A stretch of 64,000 nucleotides of DNA from UBA7672 sp030824255 (lineage in GTDB: Bacteria > Pseudomonadota > Alphaproteobacteria > Caulobacterales > Hyphomonadaceae). A program made the translations under genes and the position numbers. The notes under the pieces are model-generated. The model was not told the origin of the DNA and did not search any database. It saw only the letters and a program-made list of their open reading frames with translations. Positions 8,861 to 16,947 of this stretch are shown here, one piece after another (position 1 is the stretch's first letter; each line of letters begins with the position of its first letter). The stretch spans positions 1,550,001 through 1,614,000 of the forward strand of contig OW818686.1 of assembly GCA_942493305.1 (NCBI GenBank), in the 5' to 3' direction.

Positions 8861-10372
8861 CTAGCTGTGCGCGCATTTCAGAAGATCCAGCTTGCCAAAC
8901 ACGTCGCGCGCCTTGCCCTCAAGGTCTGCCGGCGTCGGAAACGTCTTGCAGCTTGCAAAGCCGGGGCGGGTGGTCTGCCAGTCCTGCGCGATCGTCTCGC
9001 CCGCCTTCAGCAGGTCCCGCAGCCTGGGAGAATTCAGGTCTCCCTGTTCAAGCCAGTCGAGCGTGTCCTTGTCGTTTGAAAGGTCGCGGCCATTCGAGAA
9101 CGACTGCTTTGCCTGGCTCACCAGCTCCAGCCACCTTGCGGAGTAATTCTCCGTGCAGGCGCGGCCCTGCTGCCGCAACTGCGGCGTACAGGCAGGCGGC
9201 AGGAATTGTGACGCGCGCAGGGTCATGGCGCCACGCAGAAAATGCTGCTCCGCCGTTGAAGCTGCTGTCGGGCAGGCGGTGACGCCAGAAGACGACCCGC
9301 CGCCGCCGCTGGCCGTTTCCGAAAGACATTTGAGGCGCGTCGCCCGCGGGGCGGCGCTGCCGTCGCCCGCATACTGCGCAACTGTTTTCCATGACTCACG
9401 ATTGATCGCCGAACGCGCGGCAAACACGGCGCGATAGTACCAGGCAAACGAGCGGGCATTGGACTGCACCGCATCGTCATTGTTCGCCGAGCCTGCGGTT
9501 GCCGCCGCCAGCGCATCGGTGACGGCTTGATCCGGAACACCGCCCAGATTGTCTTTGAGAAATGTCTCAGCGTATCGAAGATTGGCTTCGGGCGTGGACC
9601 ATTGCTTTCGAAGCGCGTCCCAGCGTTCGCGCTTGCCCGCCATTGATGTGTTCGCGTCGTCCGACACGAGCAGCGCCCAGCTGCGCAGCACATCATACTT
9701 TCGCTCGCCGATATCCGGGCGTTCGCTCAGGTCCCTGTAGGTCGAAATCGCCTTGGGCGCCGTGATCTGATTTTTCTCGTAAAGCTTCGCGAGATTATAG
9801 AGGCGCGTCGTTGTTCGCTGATAGGCGTCGGCTTTTTCATAGGAAATCTGCGCGCCGCCTTCGTCCAGCTGCGCCCGCTGGACCTTTGCCTTCGCTTCCC
9901 AGGCATCCCCGAGAAGCGGCCTGATCCTGTCCTTGTCGCCAGCCTTCACCTGATTGCCGAAGAACTCGATCCAGTCGACGCGGCACTTGACGCTCTCATT
10001 CCGGCCCTGTGCGTAGTCGGCGAGCGCGACACAGGCGTGCGCGTAAAGATTTCCGGTGACATTCTGTTTCGAGACAAGCGCGCTGACGCAAAGGTCGCGC
10101 GCGGCAGTTACCTTGGCGCGCGCAGCGTCAACCATGGCCGGCGTCGATTTGCTGTCTTCGATTGTCGTGACCGCTTCATCGACTGTCTGTCGGCCGAGCA
10201 CGACGCCGGTCAGCGCGCTCAGGTCGGGCTTGGCCTTGGGCAAGTCCTTGAGCTGCTTGTCGGTGAGCCCATCAAGCCTGCAGGCTGGCCCCTGCGCCAA
10301 CGCCGCTGGGGCAAGCGCGAGCATCACTGCCGCTGCGAGTACTGTTTTCCGAACTGTCTTGAACGTAGTCAT
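8861..10372 (-). CDS. Secreted hypothetical protein, helical-repeat rich
   Basis: 503 residues with a clear Sec signal peptide (cleavage after AALAQ, about residue 27). The mature part is mostly helical, with repeated Ala-rich helix pairs and motifs like RLYNLAKLYEKNQ that resemble TPR/SEL1 units, and several Cys that could form disulphides in the periplasm (CRLDG, CVSALV, HACVAL, KCRVDW, ACTPQL). No catalytic motif seen. SD GGGGGGAA. It is the first gene of the three-gene run ending with the TerB-like protein. Confidence 0.75.
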   Translation of the reverse strand: MTTFKTVRKTVLAAAVMLALAPAALAQGPACRLDGLTDKQLKDLPKAKPDLSALTGVVLGRQTVDEAVTTIEDSKSTPAMVDAARAKVTAARDLCVSALVSKQNVTGNLYAHACVALADYAQGRNESVKCRVDWIEFFGNQVKAGDKDRIRPLLGDAWEAKAKVQRAQLDEGGAQISYEKADAYQRTTTRLYNLAKLYEKNQITAPKAISTYRDLSERPDIGERKYDVLRSWALLVSDDANTSMAGKRERWDALRKQWSTPEANLRYAETFLKDNLGGVPDQAVTDALAAATAGSANNDDAVQSNARSFAWYYRAVFAARSAINRESWKTVAQYAGDGSAAPRATRLKCLSETASGGGGSSSGVTACPTAASTAEQHFLRGAMTLRASQFLPPACTPQLRQQGRACTENYSARWLELVSQAKQSFSNGRDLSNDKDTLDWLEQGDLNSPRLRDLLKAGETIAQDWQTTRPGFASCKTFPTPADLEGKARDVFGKLDLLKCAHS

Positions 10373-10534
10373 CAGAATTCCCCCCTGATGCCGTTAACCA
10401 ATGATTAGCAGGCTCTCTTCGGAAGAAAAGAGGCGAAGGGCTGACAAGCGTTCGCATGATCCGGCGCGCGCATGAGCGCTGGCGGTTAGCGCCTTGAGAT
10501 CGTAGGGACAGCCTCGTCGAGCGGAGAAATTTAA

Positions 10535-11023
10535 GTGCGCGGATATTTTGGGATCGGTGTGGAGTCGCTGTCGAAGCCGATGAATCTCGGCGCGCTTCAG
10601 CGCACCGCGCATGCGTTTGGCGCAGCCTTTACGTTTACCGTCGCGGCAGCGCCGAAGGTGCGTGTGATGCATAATGCAGACACGTCGAAGTCCGATCTGC
10701 ATGTGCCGTGGTATCTATGGAATTCCATAGAGGAGATGCAGCTGCCCCGTGGTTGCCAGCTTGTCGGCGTCGAACTCACCGATGATGCAATCGCGCTTCC
10801 CGTCTTCCGTCATCCGCTGCGTGCGGCTTACGTGATGGGAGGGGAGGCGAGAGACCTGTCGCCGGAGCTTCAGGCGCGCTGCGCGTTTATCGTGAAAATC
10901 CCAACGCGCTTCTGCATAAATGTCGGATTGGCTGGTGCGCTGGTGATGTATGATCGCACGCTGTCGATGGGCAACTGGCCGCATCGGCCTGTGCGCGCCG
11001 GCGGGCCGGAGACAGACGGCTGA
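10535..11023 (+). CDS. SpoU/TrmH-family RNA methyltransferase
   Basis: 162 residues from a GTG preceded by GCGGAGA. It shows the SPOUT motifs of 2'-O-methyltransferases: motif 1 PMNLGALQRTAHAFGA with an Asn-x-Gly...Arg pattern (about 15-30), a central GGEARDLSPEL loop, and the C-terminal knot segment IPTRFCINVGLAGALVMYDR (about 124-143), where SAM binds. Short single-domain members such as TrmL modify the tRNA wobble base, but the target here cannot be assigned. It converges tail to tail, with no gap, on the membrane protein gene that follows. Confidence 0.85.
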   Translation: MRGYFGIGVESLSKPMNLGALQRTAHAFGAAFTFTVAAAPKVRVMHNADTSKSDLHVPWYLWNSIEEMQLPRGCQLVGVELTDDAIALPVFRHPLRAAYVMGGEARDLSPELQARCAFIVKIPTRFCINVGLAGALVMYDRTLSMGNWPHRPVRAGGPETDG

Positions 11024-11455
11024 TCAGTCGAGCAGGCGCCGTCCGCGCAGGCCCATGCCGAAGTGCGCGAGCAGCGCGCCGGCAAAGGCTGCACCGCCCA
11101 GCGCCACGGCGGCCGGCATGTCATCCCGCTCGATGCCGGACAGGACCATGAAGACAAGCAGACCGCCAAAGCCGATGACGGACAGCAGGCCCACCGTCCA
11201 GGTGATGTCGCCTGTCGCATGGGCGATCGGCGCGGCATTGCGCCAGAGCCCATAGATCATCCGTCCACCGATCATTACGCCGACGCCCAGCATCGCCGGC
11301 GCGATCAAGGCGCCCAGGCGGGCAAGGATGGGCAGCAGGCCGGAATCGCCGCTGACCCCAGCCGCAACCTGAATCGTGCCGGCGGACGCTACGCCAACAA
11401 GAATGGCGGCCCCCATAAGCATGATCAAAGCGCCCGATGCGCGCCGCCAACCCAC
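11024..11455 (-). CDS. Hypothetical four-helix membrane protein
   Basis: 143 residues from a GTG behind AGGGAG. Four hydrophobic segments, at about 7-28, 44-68, 83-105 and 112-132, suggest a small integral inner-membrane protein with an Arg-rich cytosolic tail (RGRRLLD). No family recognised. Its stop codon abuts that of the convergent methyltransferase. Confidence 0.7.
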   Translation of the reverse strand: MGWRRASGALIMLMGAAILVGVASAGTIQVAAGVSGDSGLLPILARLGALIAPAMLGVGVMIGGRMIYGLWRNAAPIAHATGDITWTVGLLSVIGFGGLLVFMVLSGIERDDMPAAVALGGAAFAGALLAHFGMGLRGRRLLD

Positions 11456-11713
11456 CTTTGCGCTCCCTCACGTCAGTGGTTCCAGCTTCGCAACAAGCAG
11501 GTCGCGCGCCGTACGCGTGAGGTCCGAAGGTGAGTTCCAAGATGTATGCAAAGGCGCGATAGTCGCGCCGAAATGGGCCAGAAACACCGTTAAAACAGCG
11601 AGTTCGATGAAATTGCGCCGACCCGTTTAAACCGGTTTTCAACTCCGCGTGCCAGTTTGGGCCGTAAGCGGGAGGCCGCCTCAAGAGCCTCCGCAAACAT
11701 GATGGTGGTGCAC

Positions 11714-13162
11714 ATGGCGAAGACTGTCCTGGTCGTCGATGACGATCCTACCCAGCGTCGTCTCATGCAGGCGGCGGCCGAAAAGCAGGGCTTCCGCGCC
11801 CGCGTCGTCGAGAATGGCGAACGCGCGCTGGAGGAAGCCTCCGACGCCCGTCACGGCGTCGATGTGGTGCTGCTCGATCTTGTCATGCCGGGCCTCTCGG
11901 GGATGGAAACGCTCGAGCGCCTGATGGAGCGTCGCCCCGATCTCCCGGTCATCGTGATTACGGCAACCGGCGGCATCGACACGGTGGTCTCGGCCATGCG
12001 CGCCGGCGCGGTGGATTTCTTCGTGAAACCCGCCAGCCCCGAGCGCATCGCCATCTCGATCCGCAATGCGCTCAAGCTGTCGGACCTGCGCGGCGAGGTT
12101 AAGCGCCTCACCAAGAAGACCGATGGCAAGCTCGGTTTCGACGACATGATCGCCAGCGCCCCGTCCATGCGCGGCGTCGTGCGCCTTGGTCAGCGCGCAG
12201 CCGCCTCCACAATTCCGCTCCTCATCCTCGGTGAAAGCGGCGTCGGCAAGGAAGTCATCGCCCGCTGCATCCAGAGCGCCTCCGATCGCGCCGGCAAGCC
12301 GTTCGTCACGGTCAACTGCGGCGCCATCCCCGAAAACCTCGTCGAGTCGATCTTGTTCGGCCACGAGAAGGGCTCGTTCACCGGCGCCACCGACAAGAAG
12401 CTCGGCAAGTTCGTTGAAGCCGACCAGGGCACGCTGTTCCTCGACGAAGTCGGCGAGCTTCCCCTTGATATGCAGGTCAAATTGCTGCGCGTCCTCCAGG
12501 AAGGCGAGGTAGACGCTGTCGGCTCGCGCCGTCCCACCAAGGTCGATGTCCGCATCATCTCCGCCACCAACCGCGATCTTGCGCAGCTGGTGAAGGAAGG
12601 TCGTTTCCGCGAGGACCTGTACTACCGCCTCAACGTGTTCCCCATCGAAATCCCCTCACTGCGCGAGCGCAAGGAAGACCTGCCGGCGCTGATCGACCAT
12701 TTCGTCGGCCGCTTCAATGCGGAAGAGGGCAAGGTCATTCCGGGCGTCTCCCCGGAAACGCAGGCTATGCTCACCAGCTATGACTGGCCTGGCAACGTCC
12801 GCCAGCTCGAGAACGCCGTGTTCCGCGCAATCGTTCTCTCCGATGGCGGTGCGCTCAAGCCGGAAGACTTCCCGCAGATCTCGGGCCTGTCCGCGCTCAC
12901 GCTGGTTGCAGATGCGCCCTCGCCGAAGCCTGCGAACGACCAGGGCGATCAGCCTGTCGCGGTCACCGACGGCACGGGCGAGCTGCGCACGCTGGAAGCC
13001 ATCGAACGCGATCTCATCCAGTTCGCCATCGATCACTATTCCGGTCACATGTCGGAAGTCGCCCGCCGCCTCGGCATCGGCCGCTCGACGCTCTACCGGA
13101 AAGTCCGCGAATACGATCTCAAGGTCCGCGAAGACGGCGAACTCGACGAGACAGGGACCTGA
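11714..13162 (+). CDS. Sigma-54-dependent response regulator (NtrC family, TacA-like)
   Basis: About 482 residues if translation begins at the MAKTVLVVDDD methionine; ATGs at 11702 and 11705 would add 3-4 residues. Domains: receiver (1-120, acidic pocket DDD, phospho-acceptor Asp55 in LLDLVMPG), AAA+ sigma-54 activator (about 145-375; Walker A GESGVGKE, sigma-54 contact loop GSFTGA in place of the usual GAFTGA, Walker B region LFLDEVGELP), and a Fis-type HTH (EVARRLGIGRSTLYRKV) near the C-terminus. It activates RNA polymerase sigma-54 promoters after phosphorylation. The N-terminus (DDDPTQRRL) recalls Caulobacter TacA, but orthology is not proven. No histidine kinase is adjacent. Confidence 0.92.
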   Translation: MAKTVLVVDDDPTQRRLMQAAAEKQGFRARVVENGERALEEASDARHGVDVVLLDLVMPGLSGMETLERLMERRPDLPVIVITATGGIDTVVSAMRAGAVDFFVKPASPERIAISIRNALKLSDLRGEVKRLTKKTDGKLGFDDMIASAPSMRGVVRLGQRAAASTIPLLILGESGVGKEVIARCIQSASDRAGKPFVTVNCGAIPENLVESILFGHEKGSFTGATDKKLGKFVEADQGTLFLDEVGELPLDMQVKLLRVLQEGEVDAVGSRRPTKVDVRIISATNRDLAQLVKEGRFREDLYYRLNVFPIEIPSLRERKEDLPALIDHFVGRFNAEEGKVIPGVSPETQAMLTSYDWPGNVRQLENAVFRAIVLSDGGALKPEDFPQISGLSALTLVADAPSPKPANDQGDQPVAVTDGTGELRTLEAIERDLIQFAIDHYSGHMSEVARRLGIGRSTLYRKVREYDLKVREDGELDETGT

Positions 13163-13350
13163 TGTACATGGACCGCGACCTCATCAACGCAACGCCCGCC
13201 TACGTCCTCAGCGCCGACCTCGTCGGCGGCGCAGAAGTCACCGTCAGCCCCATCGAAGCCTGGAGCGGCCTCGCCGCCATCGTTTCGGTGGCGCTGGCCG
13301 CCATGGTCGGCACAGGCGGCCTTATCGTATTCGCCGCGACGAGCATCTGA
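13162..13350 (+). CDS. Small membrane protein translationally coupled to the sigma-54 regulator
   Basis: 62 residues. The ATG overlaps the regulator's stop codon (TGATG), which implies translational coupling. It has a polar N-terminus of about 32 residues and one transmembrane helix (about 36-60, rich in Ala/Val/Gly). Met3 is a possible alternative start. No family recognised. It may be a small partner or reporter of the same regulon, but nothing in the sequence proves that. Confidence 0.65.
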   Translation: MYMDRDLINATPAYVLSADLVGGAEVTVSPIEAWSGLAAIVSVALAAMVGTGGLIVFAATSI

Positions 13351-13377
13351 TCCGACTTGTCGTCGAAGGCGCACGCG

Positions 13378-13532
13378 ATGAAAGATATCGGCAAGAGCGT
13401 CCGCGCAGCGAAGGGTGGCTTCATCAGCACGGTCAGCAATGACCCGGCAGCAAGCGCTACCATCCGAACCTGTACCGGAAAATGGCGGTCGCGCTGAAGG
13501 ACGCCGGCGCGCCGGCGCCGGTCGTCGAGTAG
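13378..13532 (+). pseudogene. Small ORF interrupted by a one-base frame change
   Basis: An ATG with a GAAGG SD opens a frame reading MKDIGKSVRAAKGGFISTVS..., which drifts into a poor sequence and stops at residue 40. A second frame, entered at the CCC run around 13450, reads GSKRYHPNLYRKMAVALKD and ends at the TAG at 13530-13532. Adding one C to that run would join them into one plausible protein of about 51 residues. It is either a broken gene, a sequencing deletion or a -1 frameshift. A strong terminator follows. Confidence 0.4.
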
Positions 13533-13559
13533 CCCTGTTTTCGACTATCAGAATGCAAA

Positions 13560-13591
13560 AAGGCCGGAAGCGCCGATGCGCTTCCGGCCTT
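13560..13591. terminator. Bidirectional terminator after the sigma-54 regulator cluster
   Basis: A perfect 14-bp stem (13560-13573 with 13578-13591) and a CGAT loop, with an A-run before it. On the minus strand the A-run becomes a U-run, so it also ends the convergent rpsU transcript. Confidence 0.88.
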
Positions 13592-13622
13592 GAACTTTGC
13601 CGGTCGTAATACCGTAGGTCGT

Positions 13623-13841
13623 CTAGGCCTTGGGCAGGAGACCTTCGCGCTGGGCGCGCTTGCGGGCCAGCTTGCGCGCGCGGCGCACGGCTTCGGCCTT
13701 GCGGCGAGCCTTCGCCTCGGACGGCTTCTCGAAGGCGGTGCGGGCCTTCATTTCCCGGAAGACGCCTTCACGCTGCATCTTTTTCTTGAGCGCTTTCAAC
13801 GCCTGATCGACGTTGTTATCGCGGACCACGATCTGAACTAT
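13623..13841 (-). CDS. rpsU: 30S ribosomal protein S21
   Basis: A small, very basic protein with the S21 signature: VQIVVRDNNVDQALKALKKKMQREGVFREMK, then EKPSEAKARRKAEAVRRARKLARK. S21 joins the 30S platform and helps start-site base pairing. Homologues begin MVQI or MQVL; here the codon in the Met position is ATA, set 6 bases after a good SD (GGAGAG). The only in-frame conventional starts are a GTG 27 bases upstream (13868) without a good SD, and a GTG that would delete conserved residues. I place the start at the ATA. The gene is divergent from the COQ9-family gene, a known alphaproteobacterial arrangement. Confidence 0.9.
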   Translation of the reverse strand: MVQIVVRDNNVDQALKALKKKMQREGVFREMKARTAFEKPSEAKARRKAEAVRRARKLARKRAQREGLLPKA

Positions 13842-14060
13842 TTTAAACTCTCCATCGGCATCCCGCACCGGCGACGGGTGATCAGGTTAGAACGCAACAA
13901 ACGCCAAGCCGGCCACTATCGCTCCCTCTGGAGGATGCGTAGGCCCGCGAGACGGGTGATTTTTCGCTAGCCCGGCATGTAAGCCATGACGGAAAAGCGC
14001 GGGTCCGATATCATATGAATTCGGGCCTGCCTACTGGCCAAAACCTAGGGATTTTTGCAC

Positions 14061-14693
14061 GTGGAAGCTCAGGAAACCGCCCCCAGCGACCTTTTTCTGG
14101 ACCGGCTGGTTGACGCCATGCTGGCCTTGGCCCCGGACTCAGGCTGGACGCAGGCAAGCCTGGATAAAGCCGCCGCAAAAGCCGGCCTTTCCACCGGCCA
14201 GGCCTTGCTGGCTGCGCCGAATGGGATTGCCGACGTGCTTGAGGCGTTCGGCATGCGCGCGGCTCGCGCAGCTGGGGACGCTGTCGCGGCGTCCACCGCC
14301 AAGGTCCGGGACAAGGTCAGGGCAGGGGCCAAGGGCTGGCTCGCCGCCCTCGACGCCCACAAGCTAGCCGTCAAACGCGCCGCCTCATCCCCCGCCAACC
14401 TGCTGACAGGTCCCAAGGGCCTCTGGGCGGCCGCCGACGCGATCTGGTCGGCGCTGGGCGACAAATCGACGGACTACAACTGGTATACCAAGCGGATGAC
14501 GCTCGTGGCTGTCCTCGGCTCGACGCTCGCCGCGTGGATCGGCACGGACGACGAAGCCGAGATCGACGCCTTCCTCGACCGTCGCATCGAGAACGTCATG
14601 CAGTTCGAGAAGGTCAAGGCGCAGGCGAAAGACGCCTTCGCCAACTTCCCCGACCCGCTGGATATTCTCGGCAAGCGGAAGTCGGCGCCGTGA
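14061..14693 (+). CDS. COQ9-family (rpsU-divergent) protein
   Basis: About 210 residues. The C-terminal half carries the COQ9 signature DYNWYTKRMTL...GSTLAAWIG...FLDRRIENVMQFEK. COQ9 proteins are lipid-binding helpers of ubiquinone biosynthesis (they assist COQ7 in eukaryotes), and the bacterial family is named for being divergent from rpsU, as here. The N-terminal half resembles a TetR-like helical fold (LDKAAAKAGLSTGQ). The GTG at 14061 is preceded by AGGGA; a TTG two codons earlier is possible. The stop overlaps the GTG of the next small gene. Confidence 0.88.
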   Translation: MEAQETAPSDLFLDRLVDAMLALAPDSGWTQASLDKAAAKAGLSTGQALLAAPNGIADVLEAFGMRAARAAGDAVAASTAKVRDKVRAGAKGWLAALDAHKLAVKRAASSPANLLTGPKGLWAAADAIWSALGDKSTDYNWYTKRMTLVAVLGSTLAAWIGTDDEAEIDAFLDRRIENVMQFEKVKAQAKDAFANFPDPLDILGKRKSAP

Positions 14694-14887
14694 CACGCGC
14701 GCTGTCCGGCTGGCGCACTGCGCTAGCCTACATCCTGCTTCTGCTCGGCCTGATCACGCTCGCGATGACGTTGCCGGCCATGGCGTGGCTGGGATGGGGC
14801 GCGCTGCTGATGATAATTCCGGGCTTCGGGCTGGCTGCGGCCGGGATCGTCATGCTCATCATGCTTGTCGCCCGCGCCCGGCGCTGA
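14690..14887 (+). CDS. Small two-helix membrane protein
   Basis: 65 residues starting at a GTG that overlaps the COQ9 gene stop (GTGA). There are two hydrophobic segments (about 9-30 and 34-60), with short positively charged ends. No family recognised. The overlap implies coupled translation with the COQ9-family protein. Confidence 0.6.
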   Translation: MTRALSGWRTALAYILLLLGLITLAMTLPAMAWLGWGALLMIIPGFGLAAAGIVMLIMLVARARR

Positions 14888-14907
14888 GCCAGTTCAGGGA
14901 CTTTCCG

Positions 14908-15210
14908 ATGACCGAGCGCCTCTCCGAAGAAGTCTACCGCCAGGAAGGTGACAACTTCCGCTCCATCATCGCCACGCTCGAACCCGATGGCGTGCTGATG
15001 CTGGATGCGCAGGACATGGGCCCGCTGGTCCAGGAGATGTGGGGCGACAGCGACTACGAATTCTGGTGCCGCATACCGCCCGAAGGCGCCGCGAAACTGG
15101 CCTACGTGTTGCTCAGGAAGTTGTACGCTGGCCGCGAACACGCCGTCGACGAACTCCGCGCCCTCTGCGCCGCGGAAAACATTCCCCACGAAAATGGCAG
15201 CTACGCCTGA
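14908..15210 (+). CDS. Hypothetical cytosolic protein
   Basis: 100 residues from an ATG behind AGGGA. It is acidic and Leu-rich, with a central EMWGDSDYEFWCRIPPEGA segment and a single-domain feel; there is no signal peptide or membrane segment. I do not recognise the family. It is the last gene of the coq9 run and ends 4 bp before the convergent purK stop. Confidence 0.65.
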   Translation: MTERLSEEVYRQEGDNFRSIIATLEPDGVLMLDAQDMGPLVQEMWGDSDYEFWCRIPPEGAAKLAYVLLRKLYAGREHAVDELRALCAAENIPHENGSYA

Positions 15211-15214
15211 ACGC

Positions 15215-16318
15215 TCACCCGCGGGGCTTCAGTCGCGTCACATGCCCCATCTTGCGGCCATCGACGGCAGAGCGCTTCCCGTAGAGATGCAGCTTCGCCC
15301 CCTCGGCCAGATAGCGCTCCCACGCAAACGCATCCTCTCCCAGAAGATTGATCATCTCCCCGTCTGAATGCCGTTCGGGATTGCCCAGCGGCCAGCCGCA
15401 CACGGCGCGGATATGCTGCTCGAACTGTCCCGTGATGCACGCGTCCTGCGTCCAGTGACCCGAATTGTGCACGCGCGGCGCAAACTCGTTTGCCAGCAGC
15501 TCCCCGTCCTGCGTGAGAAACAGCTCCAGCGCCAGCACGCCGACATAGTCCAGCTCGTCCGCCAGCTTCTTCGCCATCGCGACCGCCTTCTCGATCACCG
15601 CCCTGGATGCAGAGGAAGGGAACACCGACTTGCGCAGGATGCCGCCCGAATGATCGTTCTCCGGCGGATCGAACGCGACGAACTCGCCATTCGCCGCCCG
15701 CGCCGCGACAACCGAGATCTCGCGGTCATGCGTGATCCACGCCTCGACCACCGAAGGCCCCGCGCCCACATCGGCCCACGCGCTCGCCGGCGCTGTTCCC
15801 TTCAGCCGAACCTGTCCCTTGCCGTCATAGCCGGAGAAGCGCGACTTCAGCACGCCATTGCCGCCCAGCGCATCAAGCGCGGCCTGAATGTCGTCCGGCC
15901 CATCGACCCGCGCGAACGGCGCCGGCTCTATGCCGATCTCGCGGAAGAACGTCTTCTCCGCGAGGCGGTCCTGCGCCCGCGCCAGTGTCCGTCCGTTCGG
16001 CCGCATTGGCACGCCTTGGGCCTCAATCAGGTCGGCCGCCGCAACCGGCACGTTCTCGAATTCCAGCGTCGTCGCCACAACGCTCGCCGCGAACTCCTTC
16101 AGGGCGGCTTCATCGCTCCAGGTGGCGACCCACGTTCTCTTCGCTACGCGCGAGGCGGGGCTGTCCGTTTCCGGCGTGAAGATATGGACGTCGAGCCCCA
16201 TGTCGGCTGCCGCTATCGCCAGCATCCGGCCCAGCTGTCCGCCGCCCAGAATGCCGATGGCGTCGCCGGGCCGGGCGATGACGCCTGTTGGCTGCGCGCC
16301 GGAAACGGGCAAAGTCAT
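15215..16318 (-). CDS. purK: N5-carboxyaminoimidazole ribonucleotide synthase (PurK)
   Basis: 367 residues, normal length. An ATP-grasp enzyme that makes N5-CAIR from AIR, bicarbonate and ATP in purine synthesis. The N-terminal nucleotide motif GILGGGQLGRMLA (about 22-34), the ATP-grasp lysine segments (VLKSRFSGYDGKGQ) and the metal/ATP site ELFLTQDGELLANEFAPRVHNSGHWT (about 268-293) are present. The start overlaps the purE stop (ATGA), so the two genes are translationally coupled. The product is passed to PurE. Confidence 0.97.
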   Translation of the reverse strand: MTLPVSGAQPTGVIARPGDAIGILGGGQLGRMLAIAAADMGLDVHIFTPETDSPASRVAKRTWVATWSDEAALKEFAASVVATTLEFENVPVAAADLIEAQGVPMRPNGRTLARAQDRLAEKTFFREIGIEPAPFARVDGPDDIQAALDALGGNGVLKSRFSGYDGKGQVRLKGTAPASAWADVGAGPSVVEAWITHDREISVVAARAANGEFVAFDPPENDHSGGILRKSVFPSSASRAVIEKAVAMAKKLADELDYVGVLALELFLTQDGELLANEFAPRVHNSGHWTQDACITGQFEQHIRAVCGWPLGNPERHSDGEMINLLGEDAFAWERYLAEGAKLHLYGKRSAVDGRKMGHVTRLKPRG

Positions 16319-16818
16319 TTCCCGTCTTCCACCGTCTCGGCGACCGCATCCGTCTGCGCCTGCCGGAAAGCGTCCAGCCGCACCAGCAGCTCCGCGTCGG
16401 TGTTCGCCAGAATAGACGCTGCGAGGATTCCCGCATTCGCCGCGCCGGCCTCCCCGATCGCCAGGGTCCCCACCGGAATGCCTTTCGGCATCTGCACGAT
16501 CGAGAGCAGGCTGTCCCAGCCCGACAGCGTGCTCGATTTTACCGGAACGCCCAGCACGGGCAGGGAAGTCATCGACGCCACCATCCCCGGCAGGTGCGCT
16601 GCGCCCCCGGCCCCCGCGATGATCACGTGGAGCCCGCGCTCGCGGGCAGACTTCGCGTACTGGACCAGCCGGTCCGGCGTCCGGTGCGCGGAAACGACCT
16701 TGGTTTCATATGGAACGCCAAGTTCTCCAAGGATATCAGCGGCCTTTGACAGCGTCGGCCAGTCGGACCGGCTGCCCATGATGATTCCCACCACAGGCGG
16801 TTTCGTAGACGCGTTCAT
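16315..16818 (-). CDS. purE: N5-carboxyaminoimidazole ribonucleotide mutase (PurE)
   Basis: About 167 residues from the Met behind GGAGAG; an in-frame upstream start gives 15 extra residues with no support. Class I PurE signature: GIIMGSRSDWPTL (10-22), VVSAHRTPDR with the catalytic-site His (about 44-53), and AGAGGAAHLPGMVAS. It converts N5-CAIR to CAIR in the cytosol. First gene of a purE-purK operon. Confidence 0.97.
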   Translation of the reverse strand: MNASTKPPVVGIIMGSRSDWPTLSKAADILGELGVPYETKVVSAHRTPDRLVQYAKSARERGLHVIIAGAGGAAHLPGMVASMTSLPVLGVPVKSSTLSGWDSLLSIVQMPKGIPVGTLAIGEAGAANAGILAASILANTDAELLVRLDAFRQAQTDAVAETVEDGK

Positions 16819-16947
16819 GAGGCTCTCCGGCCCGGAAAGGCGCGTTCTACTCGGTTCCGCCACAATTCCGCAACGGCGCGGAAAGGTCCGGTTAATCCGT
16901 CGCTAACAAGCTTGGGTGAATTTCAGGCAGGAGAGCCTGTCCGCCAC

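Noticed and set aside
11637..11656. TGGCACG sigma-54-like box on the minus strand
   Set aside because: The distance to the TTG-like -12 element is one base off the strict spacing, and it points at an unrelated small membrane gene.
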